This document shows, one piece after another, positions 48,032 through 57,041 of a stretch of DNA of 64,000 nt. Source of the stretch: JAWQFO01 sp033436665 (GTDB lineage Bacteria; Pseudomonadota; Alphaproteobacteria; Rhodobacterales; Rhodobacteraceae); contig NZ_JAWQFO010000004.1 of the NCBI RefSeq assembly GCF_033436665.1, positions 334,649-398,648 on the forward strand, read 5' to 3'. Numbering within the stretch: the stretch's first letter is position 1; the number at the start of each line of letters is the position of its first letter. The notes under the pieces are model-generated. The model did no database searches. It saw only the letters and a list, made by a program, of their open reading frames with translations, and was not told the origin of the DNA. The position numbers were made by a program, and so were the translations under genes.

Positions 48032-48939
48032 CCAGCATGACACGCCGCGAGTGGTTGCTGGACGAACAGCCCTCCTCCCGCCGGCAGGCCCGGTTCGGGC
48101 AGTATTACCGGACCTGGCTGCAGCTCAAGCGCAACCGCCTGGCGATGGTCGGCCTCGGGATCGTGCTGTTGCTGATCCTGATGGCGGTCTTCGCAGACGT
48201 GATCGCGCCCTATGACCCGATCGTCGGAGGAGACTTGCGCACCGAGCGGCTGCTGCCGCCCTCCTGGGCGCATCTGATGGGCACCGACGACCTCGGTCGA
48301 GACATCTTCAGCCGCATCGTGCACGGCTCGCGCGTCACGCTTCTGGTCGTGGCCATGGTCGCCATCATCGCCACGCCCATCGGGCTGCTGGTCGGCACAA
48401 GCGCGGGCTACTTCGGCGGTTGGGTCGACACCGTGCTGATGCGCGTCACCGACATCTTCCTCGCCTTCCCGCGCCTGATCCTGGCGCTCGCTTTCGTCGC
48501 GGCGCTCGGACCCGGCATCGAGAACGCGGTCATCGCAATCGCCATCACCTCCTGGCCGCCCTACGCGCGGCTTGCGCGGGCCGAGACGCTGACGATCCGC
48601 AACACCGAGTACATCTCGGCCATCAAGCTTCAGGGTGCGGGACCGGTCCGCATCATCTGGGGCCACGTCGTGCCCTTGTGCATGTCCTCGGTGATCATCC
48701 GCGTGACGCTCGACATGGCCGGCATCATCCTGACCGCCGCGGGGCTGGGGTTCCTTGGCCTCGGCGCGCAGCCGCCGCAGCCCGAATGGGGCGCGATGAT
48801 CGCCAGCGGACGGCGCTTCCTGATCGACTTCTGGTGGGTCGCCACCATGCCGGGGATCGCGATCTTCGTGGTCTCGCTCGGCTTCAACCTGCTGGGCGAC
48901 GGGTTGCGCGACGTGCTGGACCCGAAAGGCGAGAAATGA
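48028..48939 (+). CDS. Peptide ABC transporter permease (DppC type)
   Basis: A 303-residue permease with the N-terminal OppC-like helix (about 37-58), the HLMGTDDLGRDIFSRIVHG motif (near 82-100) and an EAA loop near 195-215. It pairs with the preceding DppB-type subunit. The start at 48028 overlaps the upstream stop by 4 bp. Confidence 0.9.
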   Translation: MTSMTRREWLLDEQPSSRRQARFGQYYRTWLQLKRNRLAMVGLGIVLLLILMAVFADVIAPYDPIVGGDLRTERLLPPSWAHLMGTDDLGRDIFSRIVHGSRVTLLVVAMVAIIATPIGLLVGTSAGYFGGWVDTVLMRVTDIFLAFPRLILALAFVAALGPGIENAVIAIAITSWPPYARLARAETLTIRNTEYISAIKLQGAGPVRIIWGHVVPLCMSSVIIRVTLDMAGIILTAAGLGFLGLGAQPPQPEWGAMIASGRRFLIDFWWVATMPGIAIFVVSLGFNLLGDGLRDVLDPKGEK

Positions 48940-49769
48940 CCGATATCCTCAACGTCCGCGACCTGCGCGTCGCCTTTCCGTCGCGCAGCGGCCCGGTCGA
49001 GGTTGTGCGCGGCGTCAGCTTCGATCTCGGCCGCGAGCGGCTGGGCATCGTCGGCGAAAGCGGCTCGGGCAAGTCGCAGACCGGCCGCGCCATCCTCGGG
49101 CTTACCCCCCCCTCGGGCACCGTGACCGCGGACCGGCTCGAGTTCGAGGGCATCGACCTGCGCGGAGCCGGGCCAAAGCTCTGGCGGTCGTTGCGCGGAC
49201 GCCGCATGAGTATGGTGATGCAGGATCCGAAGTTCTCGCTCAACCCGGTGATGACCGTGGGCCGGCAGATCATGGAAGCCTGCCGCCGCCAGGAAGGCGT
49301 GACCAAGGCCGAAGCGCGCGAGCGCGCCGCTGCCATGCTGGAGGCGGTGCAGATCCGTGACCCGGAGCGCGTTTTCAATGCCTACCCGCACGAGCTTTCG
49401 GGCGGCATGGGCCAGCGCGCGATGATCGCGATGATGCTGATCACCGAACCCGACCTGCTGATCGCGGACGAACCGACCTCGGCTCTCGACGTAACGGTAC
49501 AGCTCGACGTGCTGCGCATCCTCGACGATCTCGTGGCCGACCGCGGCATGGGCCTGATCTTCATCAGCCACGACCTGCGGCTGGTCTCGTCCTTCTGCGA
49601 CCGCGTGCTTGTCATGTACGCAGGCCGGATGGTCGAGCAGCTCAAGGCCAGCGAGTTGCATCAGGCACAGCATCCCTACACCCAAGGGCTGCTCAACTGC
49701 CTGCCGCGGATCGACGGCGACCAGCATCCGCTGCCGACGTTGAAGCGCGATCCGGCGTGGCTGGCATGA
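48936..49769 (+). CDS. Peptide ABC transporter ATPase (DppD type)
   Basis: A 277-residue ATPase with Walker A GESGSGKSQ (near 40-48; Gln replaces the usual Thr after Ser), signature LSGGMGQR (near 152) and Walker B LLIADEPTSALDVT (near 172). The C-terminal stretch after 240 matches the oligopeptide-transporter tail. Start and stop overlap neighbours by 4 bp. Confidence 0.9.
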   Translation: MTDILNVRDLRVAFPSRSGPVEVVRGVSFDLGRERLGIVGESGSGKSQTGRAILGLTPPSGTVTADRLEFEGIDLRGAGPKLWRSLRGRRMSMVMQDPKFSLNPVMTVGRQIMEACRRQEGVTKAEARERAAAMLEAVQIRDPERVFNAYPHELSGGMGQRAMIAMMLITEPDLLIADEPTSALDVTVQLDVLRILDDLVADRGMGLIFISHDLRLVSSFCDRVLVMYAGRMVEQLKASELHQAQHPYTQGLLNCLPRIDGDQHPLPTLKRDPAWLA

Positions 49770-50530
49770 GCCTCGTTGCCGCAGACGAACTGGAGGTCAC
49801 CTTCGGTCATGGCCCCGACACCGTGCGGGCGGTGCGCGGGGTCAGCTTCGACGTGACCCGTGGCGAAAGCTTCGGCATCGTCGGCGAAAGCGGCTCGGGC
49901 AAGTCCACGGTCCTGCGCGCGATCTGCGGCCTTGCCCCGATCTCGGGCGGCGTCGTGCGGATCGACGGAAAACCCGTCGCGACACCGCGCGCCGCGAGCT
50001 TTTACCGCAACGTTCAAATGGTGTTCCAGGATCCCTACGCCTCGCTGCATCCGCGGCACACGATCGACCGGGTGCTGTCCGAACCGTTGTCGATCCACGG
50101 CTTTTCCGATGTCGAGGACCGGATCGAGCAGGCGCTGAAGGACGTGGGCCTCGGTCATGGCTTCCGCTTTCGCTTTCCGCACCAGCTTTCGGGCGGGCAG
50201 CGCCAGCGCGTCGCCATCGCCCGCGCGCTGATCCTCGAACCGCAGGTGCTGCTGCTCGACGAACCGACCTCGGCGCTCGATGCCTCGATCCAGGCCGAGG
50301 TGCTGAACCTGCTCGACGACCTACGCGCGCGCCACGGGCTGACCTACTTGCTGGTAAGCCACGACCTCGCCGTGGTGGCGCACATGTGCGAACGGCTGAT
50401 CGTGATGCAGCACGGGCGCATCGTCGAAGAGCTGACCCGCGACGCCCTGCGGGCCCGTGAGGCGGAACAGGATTACACGCGGACCCTGCTGCGCGCGAGC
50501 GCAGGGTTCAAGGCGCCCGAACGGGCTTGA
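49766..50530 (+). CDS. Peptide ABC transporter ATPase (DppF type)
   Basis: A 254-residue ATPase with Walker A GESGSGKST (near 41-49), signature LSGGQRQR (near 143) and Walker B LLLDEPTSALDAS. Works with the DppD-type subunit as a heterodimer. It starts with an ATG overlapping the upstream stop and ends 12 bp before the dipeptidase gene. Confidence 0.9.
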   Translation: MSLVAADELEVTFGHGPDTVRAVRGVSFDVTRGESFGIVGESGSGKSTVLRAICGLAPISGGVVRIDGKPVATPRAASFYRNVQMVFQDPYASLHPRHTIDRVLSEPLSIHGFSDVEDRIEQALKDVGLGHGFRFRFPHQLSGGQRQRVAIARALILEPQVLLLDEPTSALDASIQAEVLNLLDDLRARHGLTYLLVSHDLAVVAHMCERLIVMQHGRIVEELTRDALRAREAEQDYTRTLLRASAGFKAPERA

Positions 50531-50542
50531 ACGGAGTTTGAG

Positions 50543-51598
50543 ATGAGCGTGCGCTTCCCGGTCTTCGACGGCCACAACGACTTTCTGCTGCGCCTGCTCC
50601 GCGATCCCGAGCGCCGCGAAGAGATCTGGCTGAAGGGCGAGAACAAGGGACATCTCGACCTGCCGCGCATGACCTCGGGCGGTTTCGCCGGCGGCTTTTT
50701 CGCAATCTACGTGCCGTCCGAAGGCGATTTCGGCGATATCGACGCGATCATGGACAATCCGCCCTTCGCCATCGACCTTCCGGAACCCGAGCCGCTGGAC
50801 CGCGCGCAGGGCGTGGCGCTGGCGATGGCGGGGCACCTGCTGTGGATGGAGCGGGCCTCGGACGGGGCCTTCCGCATCTGCCGGAGCGCCGCCGAGATCC
50901 GCGAGTGCCTGTCGCGCGGGGTCATTGCCGCGATCATGCATATCGAGGGCGCCGAGGCGATCGGGTCGGATCTCGATGCGCTCCACGCTTTTCACGCCAT
51001 GGGTCTGCGCTCGATCGGCCCGGTCTGGAGCCGTCCGACGGTCTTCGGACACGGCGTTCCCTTCGCCTTCCCCTCGAGCCCGGACACCGGCGACGGGCTG
51101 ACCGCCGCCGGCAAGGACCTGGTGCGGCTCTGCAACGAGTTGCGGATCCTCGTCGATCTGTCCCATCTCAACGAAAAGGGATTCGACGACGTCGCAGCGC
51201 TTTCGGATGCGCCGCTTGTCGCAACTCATTCCAATGCGCACGCCATCACGCCCTCGTCGCGCAACCTGACCGACCGGCAGCTGGCCGTGATCCGCGAAAG
51301 CGGAGGCATGGTCGGTTTGAACTTCGCCACCAGCTTTCTGCGGCCCGACGGGCGGCGCGGCAACGACACCTCGTTCGAGCCGATCTTGCGCCACCTCGAT
51401 CACCTGATCGAACATCTCGGCGAGGACCATGTCGGCTTCGGCTCGGATTTCGATGGTGCGACGGTGCCCGGAGACCTCGGGGACGTGGCCGGACTGCCGG
51501 CACTGACCGCCGCCTTGCAGACGCACGGATACGATGACGCGCTGCTGCTCAAGCTCAGCCATCTGAACTGGCTTTCGGTGCTCGACCGGACGCTTTGA
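50543..51598 (+). CDS. Membrane-dipeptidase-family (M19) dipeptidase
   Basis: A 351-residue zinc dipeptidase related to renal dipeptidase. Metal ligands are in DGHND (9-13), HIEGAE (near 133), DLSHL (near 206), THSNA (near 228) and GSDFDG (near 296). No signal peptide is seen, so it probably cleaves imported dipeptides in the cytoplasm. M19 enzymes accept a D-residue at the second position, so this system may recycle D-amino-acid or wall-derived dipeptides. It closes the peptide transporter operon. Confidence 0.9.
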   Translation: MSVRFPVFDGHNDFLLRLLRDPERREEIWLKGENKGHLDLPRMTSGGFAGGFFAIYVPSEGDFGDIDAIMDNPPFAIDLPEPEPLDRAQGVALAMAGHLLWMERASDGAFRICRSAAEIRECLSRGVIAAIMHIEGAEAIGSDLDALHAFHAMGLRSIGPVWSRPTVFGHGVPFAFPSSPDTGDGLTAAGKDLVRLCNELRILVDLSHLNEKGFDDVAALSDAPLVATHSNAHAITPSSRNLTDRQLAVIRESGGMVGLNFATSFLRPDGRRGNDTSFEPILRHLDHLIEHLGEDHVGFGSDFDGATVPGDLGDVAGLPALTAALQTHGYDDALLLKLSHLNWLSVLDRTL

Positions 51599-51607
51599 AC
51601 GCCGGGG

Positions 51608-52072
51608 CTATCGGACCGTCGCCGGCGTCCGCGCCTCAAGCGCGACGCGCACCGCGCGCGCCTCGGTGTCGGAGATATCGAGATAGCCGACGATCCAGTC
51701 GATGGCCTCGTCGATGTCCTCGGTGATCAGGGTCATTTCCTCGCGCCGCAGCCCCTCGAGTTCGGCGTATATGCCGTACATGCGCATGATGCCGAATGAT
51801 CCCACGGACCCGACGACATAGGCGCAGGGGTTGTTGCCGGTGTTCTCCTTCAGCGACTTGCGCAGACGGATCGCCTTCTTGATGTCGTGCGAGCTGTCAT
51901 CGCCCAGTTCGATGGCCCTGAGGTCGAACAGGGCCGGCAGATCGAGGTTGGCCTCGGGCCCGGAGGATTGCCCCAGTTCCATGCCATACTCCACCAGCGC
52001 CAGCAGCGTGCACCGATCCTCGGCACGGACGTGATGGAGGTTCCATTCCGGAAAGAACCTGTAGTCGATCAT
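51608..52072 (-). CDS. Hypothetical protein
   Basis: A 154-residue soluble protein of alternating helix and strand (MIDYRFFPEWNLHHVRAED...). The general look resembles STAS/SpoIIAA-like domains, but I do not recognise a family. ATG 52072 is chosen; a GTG at 52132 would add 20 residues rich in Arg. Neither has a clear ribosome site. It is convergent with the dipeptidase gene (9-bp gap). Confidence 0.55.
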   Translation of the reverse strand: MIDYRFFPEWNLHHVRAEDRCTLLALVEYGMELGQSSGPEANLDLPALFDLRAIELGDDSSHDIKKAIRLRKSLKENTGNNPCAYVVGSVGSFGIMRMYGIYAELEGLRREEMTLITEDIDEAIDWIVGYLDISDTEARAVRVALEARTPATVR

Positions 52073-52423
52073 CCTGCGTTTCCGACTTTGCGGTCGCCAT
52101 TGCCGCAACCGGTCCGGATCGGTGTCACTCACCGACGGAGGTGCCGCTCTTCAAGCTACCACATAACCGCAGGCGAGGTTTTCGCAAACGCCGCGTTCAT
52201 TCCGGGTCGGAGCACATGGATCACTTCAGCGTGACCAATTCGTCCTACCGGACCGTCGCCGACCCCGGCACGAAAAAAGCGCAGTAGGCCCGTAATCTCC
52301 GCAGTCGGCCCACGAGCACACGCTGCAGACCCTGCGCGACGCGGCGCTCTGTTGACCTTTCTCGCTCCGATGGCATTAGATCGTCGCATACTCGACCAGA
52401 GACCCTGACATACGGAGATCGCC
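52073..52423. other. 351-bp intergenic region before hupE
   Basis: No gene is visible. It holds the candidate hupE promoter at its right end. I found no Zur-like palindrome or riboswitch-like fold. Confidence 0.55.
52352..52381 (+). promoter_or_regulatory. Candidate hupE promoter
   Basis: TTGACC (52352-52357), 18-bp spacer, TTAGAT (52376-52381); the start codon is 43 bp further on. Confidence 0.5.
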
Positions 52424-53020
52424 GTGCCCTATCGCGCAGTTTGGATGTTTGTTGCAGCAAGCGTCGTCTTCGCCACCACCGCGTTACCGGCCCTTGCGCA
52501 CAGTGCGGACGGCTATGGGGGAGGTCTGGTCGCCGGCTTCACCCATCCGATCCTCGGCTGGGATCACGTCGCCGCAATGGTCGCGGTCGGCCTCTGGGGC
52601 GCGTTCCTCGGCGCGCCGGCGATCTGGATCCTGCCGGTCGTGTTCCCGCTGGTCATGGCGCTCGGCGCCGCTGCCGGCATCCTCGGCATCCCGGTCCCGG
52701 CGATCGAGGTCGGGATCGCGCTTTCGGCCGTCGTTCTCGGGCTGATGATCCTGTTCACGGTCCGCGCACCGATCTGGATCGCGGCGATGATCACCGGGGT
52801 CTTCGCAATCTTCCACGGCTATGCGCATGGGACCGAGCTGCCCGCGACGGCGAATGCCCTTGCCTTTGCCGTCGGGTTCGTGATCGCGACCGGCCTTTTG
52901 CACCTTATCGGCATCGCCTTCGGGCTGCTGGTGCAATGGCCCGCCGGGCGGGTTGCAGTCCGGGGCGCTGGTGGGCTTATCTCGCTGGCCGGTCTCGCTT
53001 TCTTGACCGGGGTTGCCTGA
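52424..53020 (+). CDS. hupE: HupE/UreJ-family metal transporter-like membrane protein
   Basis: A 198-residue protein with a cleavable signal-like N-terminus (ALPALAHS, the new N-terminal His near 26) and about six transmembrane helices. The family motif HPxxGxDHxxxM is present (HPILGWDH, near 41-48), plus a second His pair HGYAHG (near 130). HupE/UreJ proteins are linked to nickel or cobalt uptake, but no hydrogenase or urease genes are here. GTG start with GGAGAT upstream. Confidence 0.82.
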   Translation: MPYRAVWMFVAASVVFATTALPALAHSADGYGGGLVAGFTHPILGWDHVAAMVAVGLWGAFLGAPAIWILPVVFPLVMALGAAAGILGIPVPAIEVGIALSAVVLGLMILFTVRAPIWIAAMITGVFAIFHGYAHGTELPATANALAFAVGFVIATGLLHLIGIAFGLLVQWPAGRVAVRGAGGLISLAGLAFLTGVA

Positions 53021-53023
53021 CAC

Positions 53024-53623
53024 GTGATCCGCGCGAAGTGGTTCGTGCGGCTGGCCGCGGTCGCCGGACCGGCCCCGGCCTGCGCCCACAGCGCACCCCC
53101 GGGGCTTGAAGGCTTCTACGTCGGGCTGGTGCATCCCCTCTCGACGCCCGCGCAGGCGCTTCTGATGCTCGGCCTGGGGTTTCTGGTCGGCGGGTTCCCG
53201 GCCTCGAAAGCGCGCGCGCATCTCGGAGTCTTTTCTCTCGCCCTGCTGGTCGGGGTTTTCGCTGGCGGTTTGCTGGACCGGCTGGAGCTTGCGACCTACG
53301 GTGCTGCTGTCGCCGCCTGCAGCCTCGCGGCGCTTTGGCCGGGCCGCGCAATGGCGCCCGCGGTCGCGTTGGCCGCCGCGGGCGGACTGCTGATCGGGAT
53401 GGCGTCCATCCCCGACGCCGGGGCGCGGATGGACCGGGTGCTGTCGATGACAGGCTCGGTGATCGGCGCCAGCCTTGGCCTGCTGTGCCTGCTGGGATCC
53501 GTTCGTTTCGTCAGGGACCGCTACACGCAAAGCTGGGTCGACATCGCGTTCCGGATCGCCGCCGCTTGGCTCGGCGCGATTTCCTTGGTCATGCTGGCGC
53601 TGCGAGCCTCGCTGGACGGTTAG
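53024..53623 (+). CDS. HupE-like membrane protein lacking the metal motif
   Basis: A 199-residue membrane protein with a signal-like N-terminus ending ACAHS, as in its neighbour, and about six helices. It shares the layout of the HupE protein 4 bp upstream, but the HPxxGxDH motif reads HPLSTPAQ, losing the Asp and His. It may be a partner subunit rather than a transporter by itself. GTG start. Confidence 0.65.
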   Translation: MIRAKWFVRLAAVAGPAPACAHSAPPGLEGFYVGLVHPLSTPAQALLMLGLGFLVGGFPASKARAHLGVFSLALLVGVFAGGLLDRLELATYGAAVAACSLAALWPGRAMAPAVALAAAGGLLIGMASIPDAGARMDRVLSMTGSVIGASLGLLCLLGSVRFVRDRYTQSWVDIAFRIAAAWLGAISLVMLALRASLDG

Positions 53624-53677
53624 CCGAGACGCTTAGAAGCTCAACTTCGACCCGCGTCGGGCATAGCCGCCCCGGGC

Positions 53678-54475
53678 TCAGGCGGAACTGTTGCCCGGCC
53701 GCAGCAATCGTGTTGCTAGAAACGCCAGAGAGGCGACGCAGACGATCGACGGGCCCGCGGGGGTGTCGAGTACGTAGGCCGCCCACAGTCCAGCCACGGC
53801 AGACATGCCGCCGATGACCGCCGCGGCGATGGCCATCTGCTCGGGCGTCCGGGACAACGGGCGCGCCGCGGCCGCCGGGATGATCAGCATGGCCGCGATC
53901 AGCAACGCGCCTACGACCTTGATCGCGACCGCCACGGTGATCGCCAGCGCCAGCGTGAGGACAAGCTGCTCGCGCCGGGGGTCGATGCCGCTGGCATAGG
54001 CGAGTTCCTCGCTGAGCGTGCTGGTCAGCAAGGCCGACCAGCGCCACGCGATGAGCCCCACGACGGCCAGCACGCCGCCCCAGATGACGATCAGGTCACC
54101 GACCGAGACCGCCAGGATGTCTCCGAAGAGATAGGACATCAGGTCGATGCGGACGCCCGACAGGAAGGAGACGGCAACGAGGCCGAAGGCGAGTGCCGAA
54201 TGCGCGAGCACGCCGAGAAGCGTGTCCATCGCATAGCCGCGCCCTGTCAGGGTCGTCACGGTCAGCGCCATCGCGAGCGCCACCGCCAGAGCCCCGGCGA
54301 AGACTGACACCTGCAGGGCCAGCGACAGGGCCACCCCGAGAATCGCCGCATGCGCGGTGGCATCGCCGAAGTAGGCCATGCGCCGCCAGACGACGAAACT
54401 GCCCAAGGGGGCCGCAGCGCACGCAACCCCGATGCCCGCCAGCGTGGCCCGGGTCATGAAATCGTCCAGGATCAC
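53678..54475 (-). CDS. znuB: Zinc ABC transporter permease ZnuB
   Basis: A 265-residue ABC-3 family permease with about eight helices, forming the inner-membrane zinc channel. The start is a GTG overlapping the znuC stop by 4 bp (GTGA). An ATG at 54457 is possible. It ends the zur-znuC-znuB operon. Confidence 0.9.
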   Translation of the reverse strand: MILDDFMTRATLAGIGVACAAAPLGSFVVWRRMAYFGDATAHAAILGVALSLALQVSVFAGALAVALAMALTVTTLTGRGYAMDTLLGVLAHSALAFGLVAVSFLSGVRIDLMSYLFGDILAVSVGDLIVIWGGVLAVVGLIAWRWSALLTSTLSEELAYASGIDPRREQLVLTLALAITVAVAIKVVGALLIAAMLIIPAAAARPLSRTPEQMAIAAAVIGGMSAVAGLWAAYVLDTPAGPSIVCVASLAFLATRLLRPGNSSA

Positions 54476-55242
54476 AGCGCGGCCTCTGTTTCTTTGTCTG
54501 CAGGACCGTGATCATGTTCGTGACCGCAGGCCTCGTCATGCGCATGATCGTGTTCGTGCCGGTAGAGCGCCAGCGCACCACCGGTCCCGGTTCCGAAGAG
54601 GGCCCGGTATTCCGGCGCGGCGGAAACGATGTCGGGCGTTCCCTCGCAGCAGACATGGCCGTTGAGACAGATCACGCGGTCCGACGCGCTCATGACCACG
54701 TGCAGTTCGTGGCTGATCATCAGGATCGCGCAGCCGGTCTGGTTCCGCACGTCCTCGATCTGGCGATAGAAGGCGGCCGAGCCAGGCTGGTCGAGGCCTT
54801 GTGTCGCTTCGTCCAGCAGCAGCAGCGCAGGGTCGCCGATGAGCGCGCGCGCCAGCAACACGCGTTGCATCTGCCCTCCGGACAGCGAGGACATCTGACG
54901 CTCGGAAAGGTTCGACACGCCGGCGCGGTCGAGGGCGCGCAGGCAGGCGTCATGCGACGCCGCGCCCGGCAATCGCAGGAAGCGCGAGACCGTCATCGGC
55001 AGGGTCGGGTCGATGTGAAGCTTCTGCGGAACGTAGCCGATGCGCAGACCGGGTTTTTGGGTGATGCGACCGGACGCTGGCGACACGGCCCCGATCAGGG
55101 CACGCAACAAGGTCGTCTTGCCGGATCCGTTGGGTCCGACCACGGTGACGATCTCGCCCGGTGCGACGGTAAGGGAGACGTTGCGCAGAACGGTGTGACC
55201 GCCGTAGCCGACGCTCAGGTTCGCGACCGACACGAGGCTCAT
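54472..55242 (-). CDS. znuC: Zinc ABC transporter ATPase ZnuC
   Basis: A 256-residue ATPase: Walker A GPNGSGKTT (near 37-45), signature LSGGQMQR (near 127) and Walker B LLLDEATQGLD. The last 25 residues are His-rich (HEHDHAHDE...HEHDHG), a feature of zinc-specific ATPases that may sense or buffer zinc. ATG 55242 overlaps the zur stop by 4 bp. Confidence 0.92.
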   Translation of the reverse strand: MSLVSVANLSVGYGGHTVLRNVSLTVAPGEIVTVVGPNGSGKTTLLRALIGAVSPASGRITQKPGLRIGYVPQKLHIDPTLPMTVSRFLRLPGAASHDACLRALDRAGVSNLSERQMSSLSGGQMQRVLLARALIGDPALLLLDEATQGLDQPGSAAFYRQIEDVRNQTGCAILMISHELHVVMSASDRVICLNGHVCCEGTPDIVSAAPEYRALFGTGTGGALALYRHEHDHAHDEACGHEHDHGPADKETEAAL

Positions 55243-55757
55243 GCGTCGGCCCCTTCCGCGCAGGCCGGGCAGACGCCGACCGCCTCGATCGTCGTCCGTT
55301 CGATCCGGAAGCCGGCGGCACGCGCGGCCTCTCCAAGGCCGCCCTTCGCCCGCGTCGAGCAGGCCTCGGCCACCGACTGGCACAACCGGCAGATCATGAA
55401 GGCGGGTGCGTGGTCCGAACCGAGGTGACTGCAGGCAACGAAGGCGTTGAGCCGTTCGATCTTGTGCGCGAACCCGTTGGCCACGAGGAATTCGAGCGCA
55501 CGGTAGGCGACGGGCGGCTGCGACCCGAACCCGGCATCCCGCAACCGGTCGAGCATCTCGTAGGCGCCCAGCGCACGATGCTCCTGCAGCAGGATGTCGA
55601 GCGCCTCGCGCCGGACCGGCGTGAAGCGCAGGCCGTTTTCGTTGCAGCGTGCCTCCGCCGCGGCGAGCGCGGCGTCGATGCAGCCTGCATGGTCGTGCTT
55701 CTCGAATCCCACCGGATCGGGCGGTGTCGCGTCCCCTGCCCGGGTGCCACTTGTCAT
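55239..55757 (-). CDS. zur: Zinc uptake repressor Zur (Fur family)
   Basis: A 172-residue Fur-family repressor with a winged helix (about 35-105) and a zinc-binding C-terminal half: two C-x2-C motifs (CRLC near 130, CPAC near 165) and His/Cys in ACSHLGSDH. It should bind the palindrome at 55783-55802 when zinc is ample and shut off znuA and zur-znuCB. ATG 55757 is chosen; the upstream frame extension would run through the operator. Confidence 0.9.
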   Translation of the reverse strand: MTSGTRAGDATPPDPVGFEKHDHAGCIDAALAAAEARCNENGLRFTPVRREALDILLQEHRALGAYEMLDRLRDAGFGSQPPVAYRALEFLVANGFAHKIERLNAFVACSHLGSDHAPAFMICRLCQSVAEACSTRAKGGLGEAARAAGFRIERTTIEAVGVCPACAEGADA

Positions 55758-55782
55758 CGTTTTCGGTTTCCTGTATTCGGCA

Positions 55783-55802
55783 TGTAATGTTATAAAATCA
55801 CA
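55783..55802. promoter_or_regulatory. Zur box between zur and znuA
   Basis: TGTAATGTTATAAAATCACA matches its own reverse complement at 16 of 20 positions and fits the alphaproteobacterial Zur pattern (rTGTTATAnnATAACAy-like). It lies 26 bp before zur and 12 bp before znuA, so one dimer pair can cover both promoters. It contains TATAAA (55791-55796), a near-perfect -10 for znuA. Confidence 0.85.
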
Positions 55803-55813
55803 AGGAAGTGCGC

Positions 55814-56833
55814 GTGTCCAGAAGTCTCCTGTCCCTGTCGTTCGTGGTGTCACTGGCCGCCACTACCGCGTCCGCCGAAGTGCCGAAAGTGGTCGTGGAC
55901 ATCGCGCCGGTGCATTCGCTCGTGGCACGTGTGATGGAGGGCGTCGGGACGCCATCCCTGATCGTCGCGCCCGGCGCAAGCCCGCACGAATACAGCCTGC
56001 GACCTTCCGAGGCAAAGGCCTTGCAGGACGCGGACCTGGTGTTCTGGGTAAGCCCCGAACTGACCCCGTGGCTCGCGGACACGATCGGCACCCTGGCGGG
56101 CGAGGCCGGAGAGGTCGTGTTCATGGACGTCGACGGCACGCAAAAACTGCCGTTCCGCGAAGGCACGCTGTTCGAGGCGCATGCCCACGGACACGCGGAA
56201 GGCGATGACGCGCACCATGACGATGCGGATCACGCTAATCACGACGACCATGACGACCACGATGAGCATGAAGACGAGCACGGCCACGAAGAGCATGCCG
56301 GGCACGACGGCCATGACCACGGCGAAGAGGACCCGCATGCCTGGCTTTCGCCCGCCAACGGGGCAGTCTGGCTGAACGAGATTGCCGCCGCCCTGTCCGC
56401 CGCGGATCCCGAGAACGCCAACGCGTACTTCGGAAACGCCGCGAAGGGGCGCGAGGAACTGGCGGCGCTCGAGACCGAGATCGACGGAGTTCTCGATCCT
56501 GTGCGTGGCGGGGGCTTCATCGTCTTCCATGACGCCTACCAGTATTTCGAGGACGCCTTCGACCTTTCGGCGGCGGGCGCGATCTCTCTGTCGGACGCGA
56601 CCGATCCCAGCCCGTCCCGAATTGCCGAGATCCAGGCACGCGTGGCCGAGCAAGGGGTGAGCTGCGTACTTTCCGAGCCGCAGTTCAACGCAGGCATCGT
56701 CGCGTCTGTGATGCGGGGAACCGAGGTGAATACCGGCGTTCTCGACCCGCTGGGATCCGATCTGGAACCGGGACCGGCTCTCTATCCCGCGATGCTGCGC
56801 AATCTCGCGACCGCCCTGGCGGATTGCCTGTGA
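55814..56833 (+). CDS. znuA: Zinc ABC transporter binding protein ZnuA
   Basis: A 339-residue periplasmic zinc-binding protein (cluster A-I) with a signal peptide (cleavage near TASAE, about 22). A His/Asp-rich loop (about 122-172, HAHGHAEGDDAHHDD...) and the His ligands in APVHS (near 32), SPHEYS (near 57), DPHAW and FHDAY give zinc specificity. GTG 55814 is preferred because AAGGA lies 7 bp upstream; GTG 55808 would have almost no spacing. Confidence 0.9.
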   Translation: MSRSLLSLSFVVSLAATTASAEVPKVVVDIAPVHSLVARVMEGVGTPSLIVAPGASPHEYSLRPSEAKALQDADLVFWVSPELTPWLADTIGTLAGEAGEVVFMDVDGTQKLPFREGTLFEAHAHGHAEGDDAHHDDADHANHDDHDDHDEHEDEHGHEEHAGHDGHDHGEEDPHAWLSPANGAVWLNEIAAALSAADPENANAYFGNAAKGREELAALETEIDGVLDPVRGGGFIVFHDAYQYFEDAFDLSAAGAISLSDATDPSPSRIAEIQARVAEQGVSCVLSEPQFNAGIVASVMRGTEVNTGVLDPLGSDLEPGPALYPAMLRNLATALADCL

Positions 56834-57041
56834 CACCGGTCTGTCGGCAAAGGCGCGCGGGCGCGATCGGATGAGGCAGTTGCGCAGGCCGACGCCAGGC
56901 TTTCCCCCGCTTCATCCGGATCGTCGGGGCGGTCACATGGCTTCCTGTCGCGCTCCCTGCCTTTGCGCCTGTACTCGTCGCATTCATCGACGTTGCAATG
57001 AACCGCTTTAACCCGTCCAATCGACAAGGAAAGGATTCACG

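Noticed and set aside
52180..52340. Possible riboswitch or regulatory fold before hupE
   Set aside because: No paired arms or conserved motif of a known class could be traced by eye.
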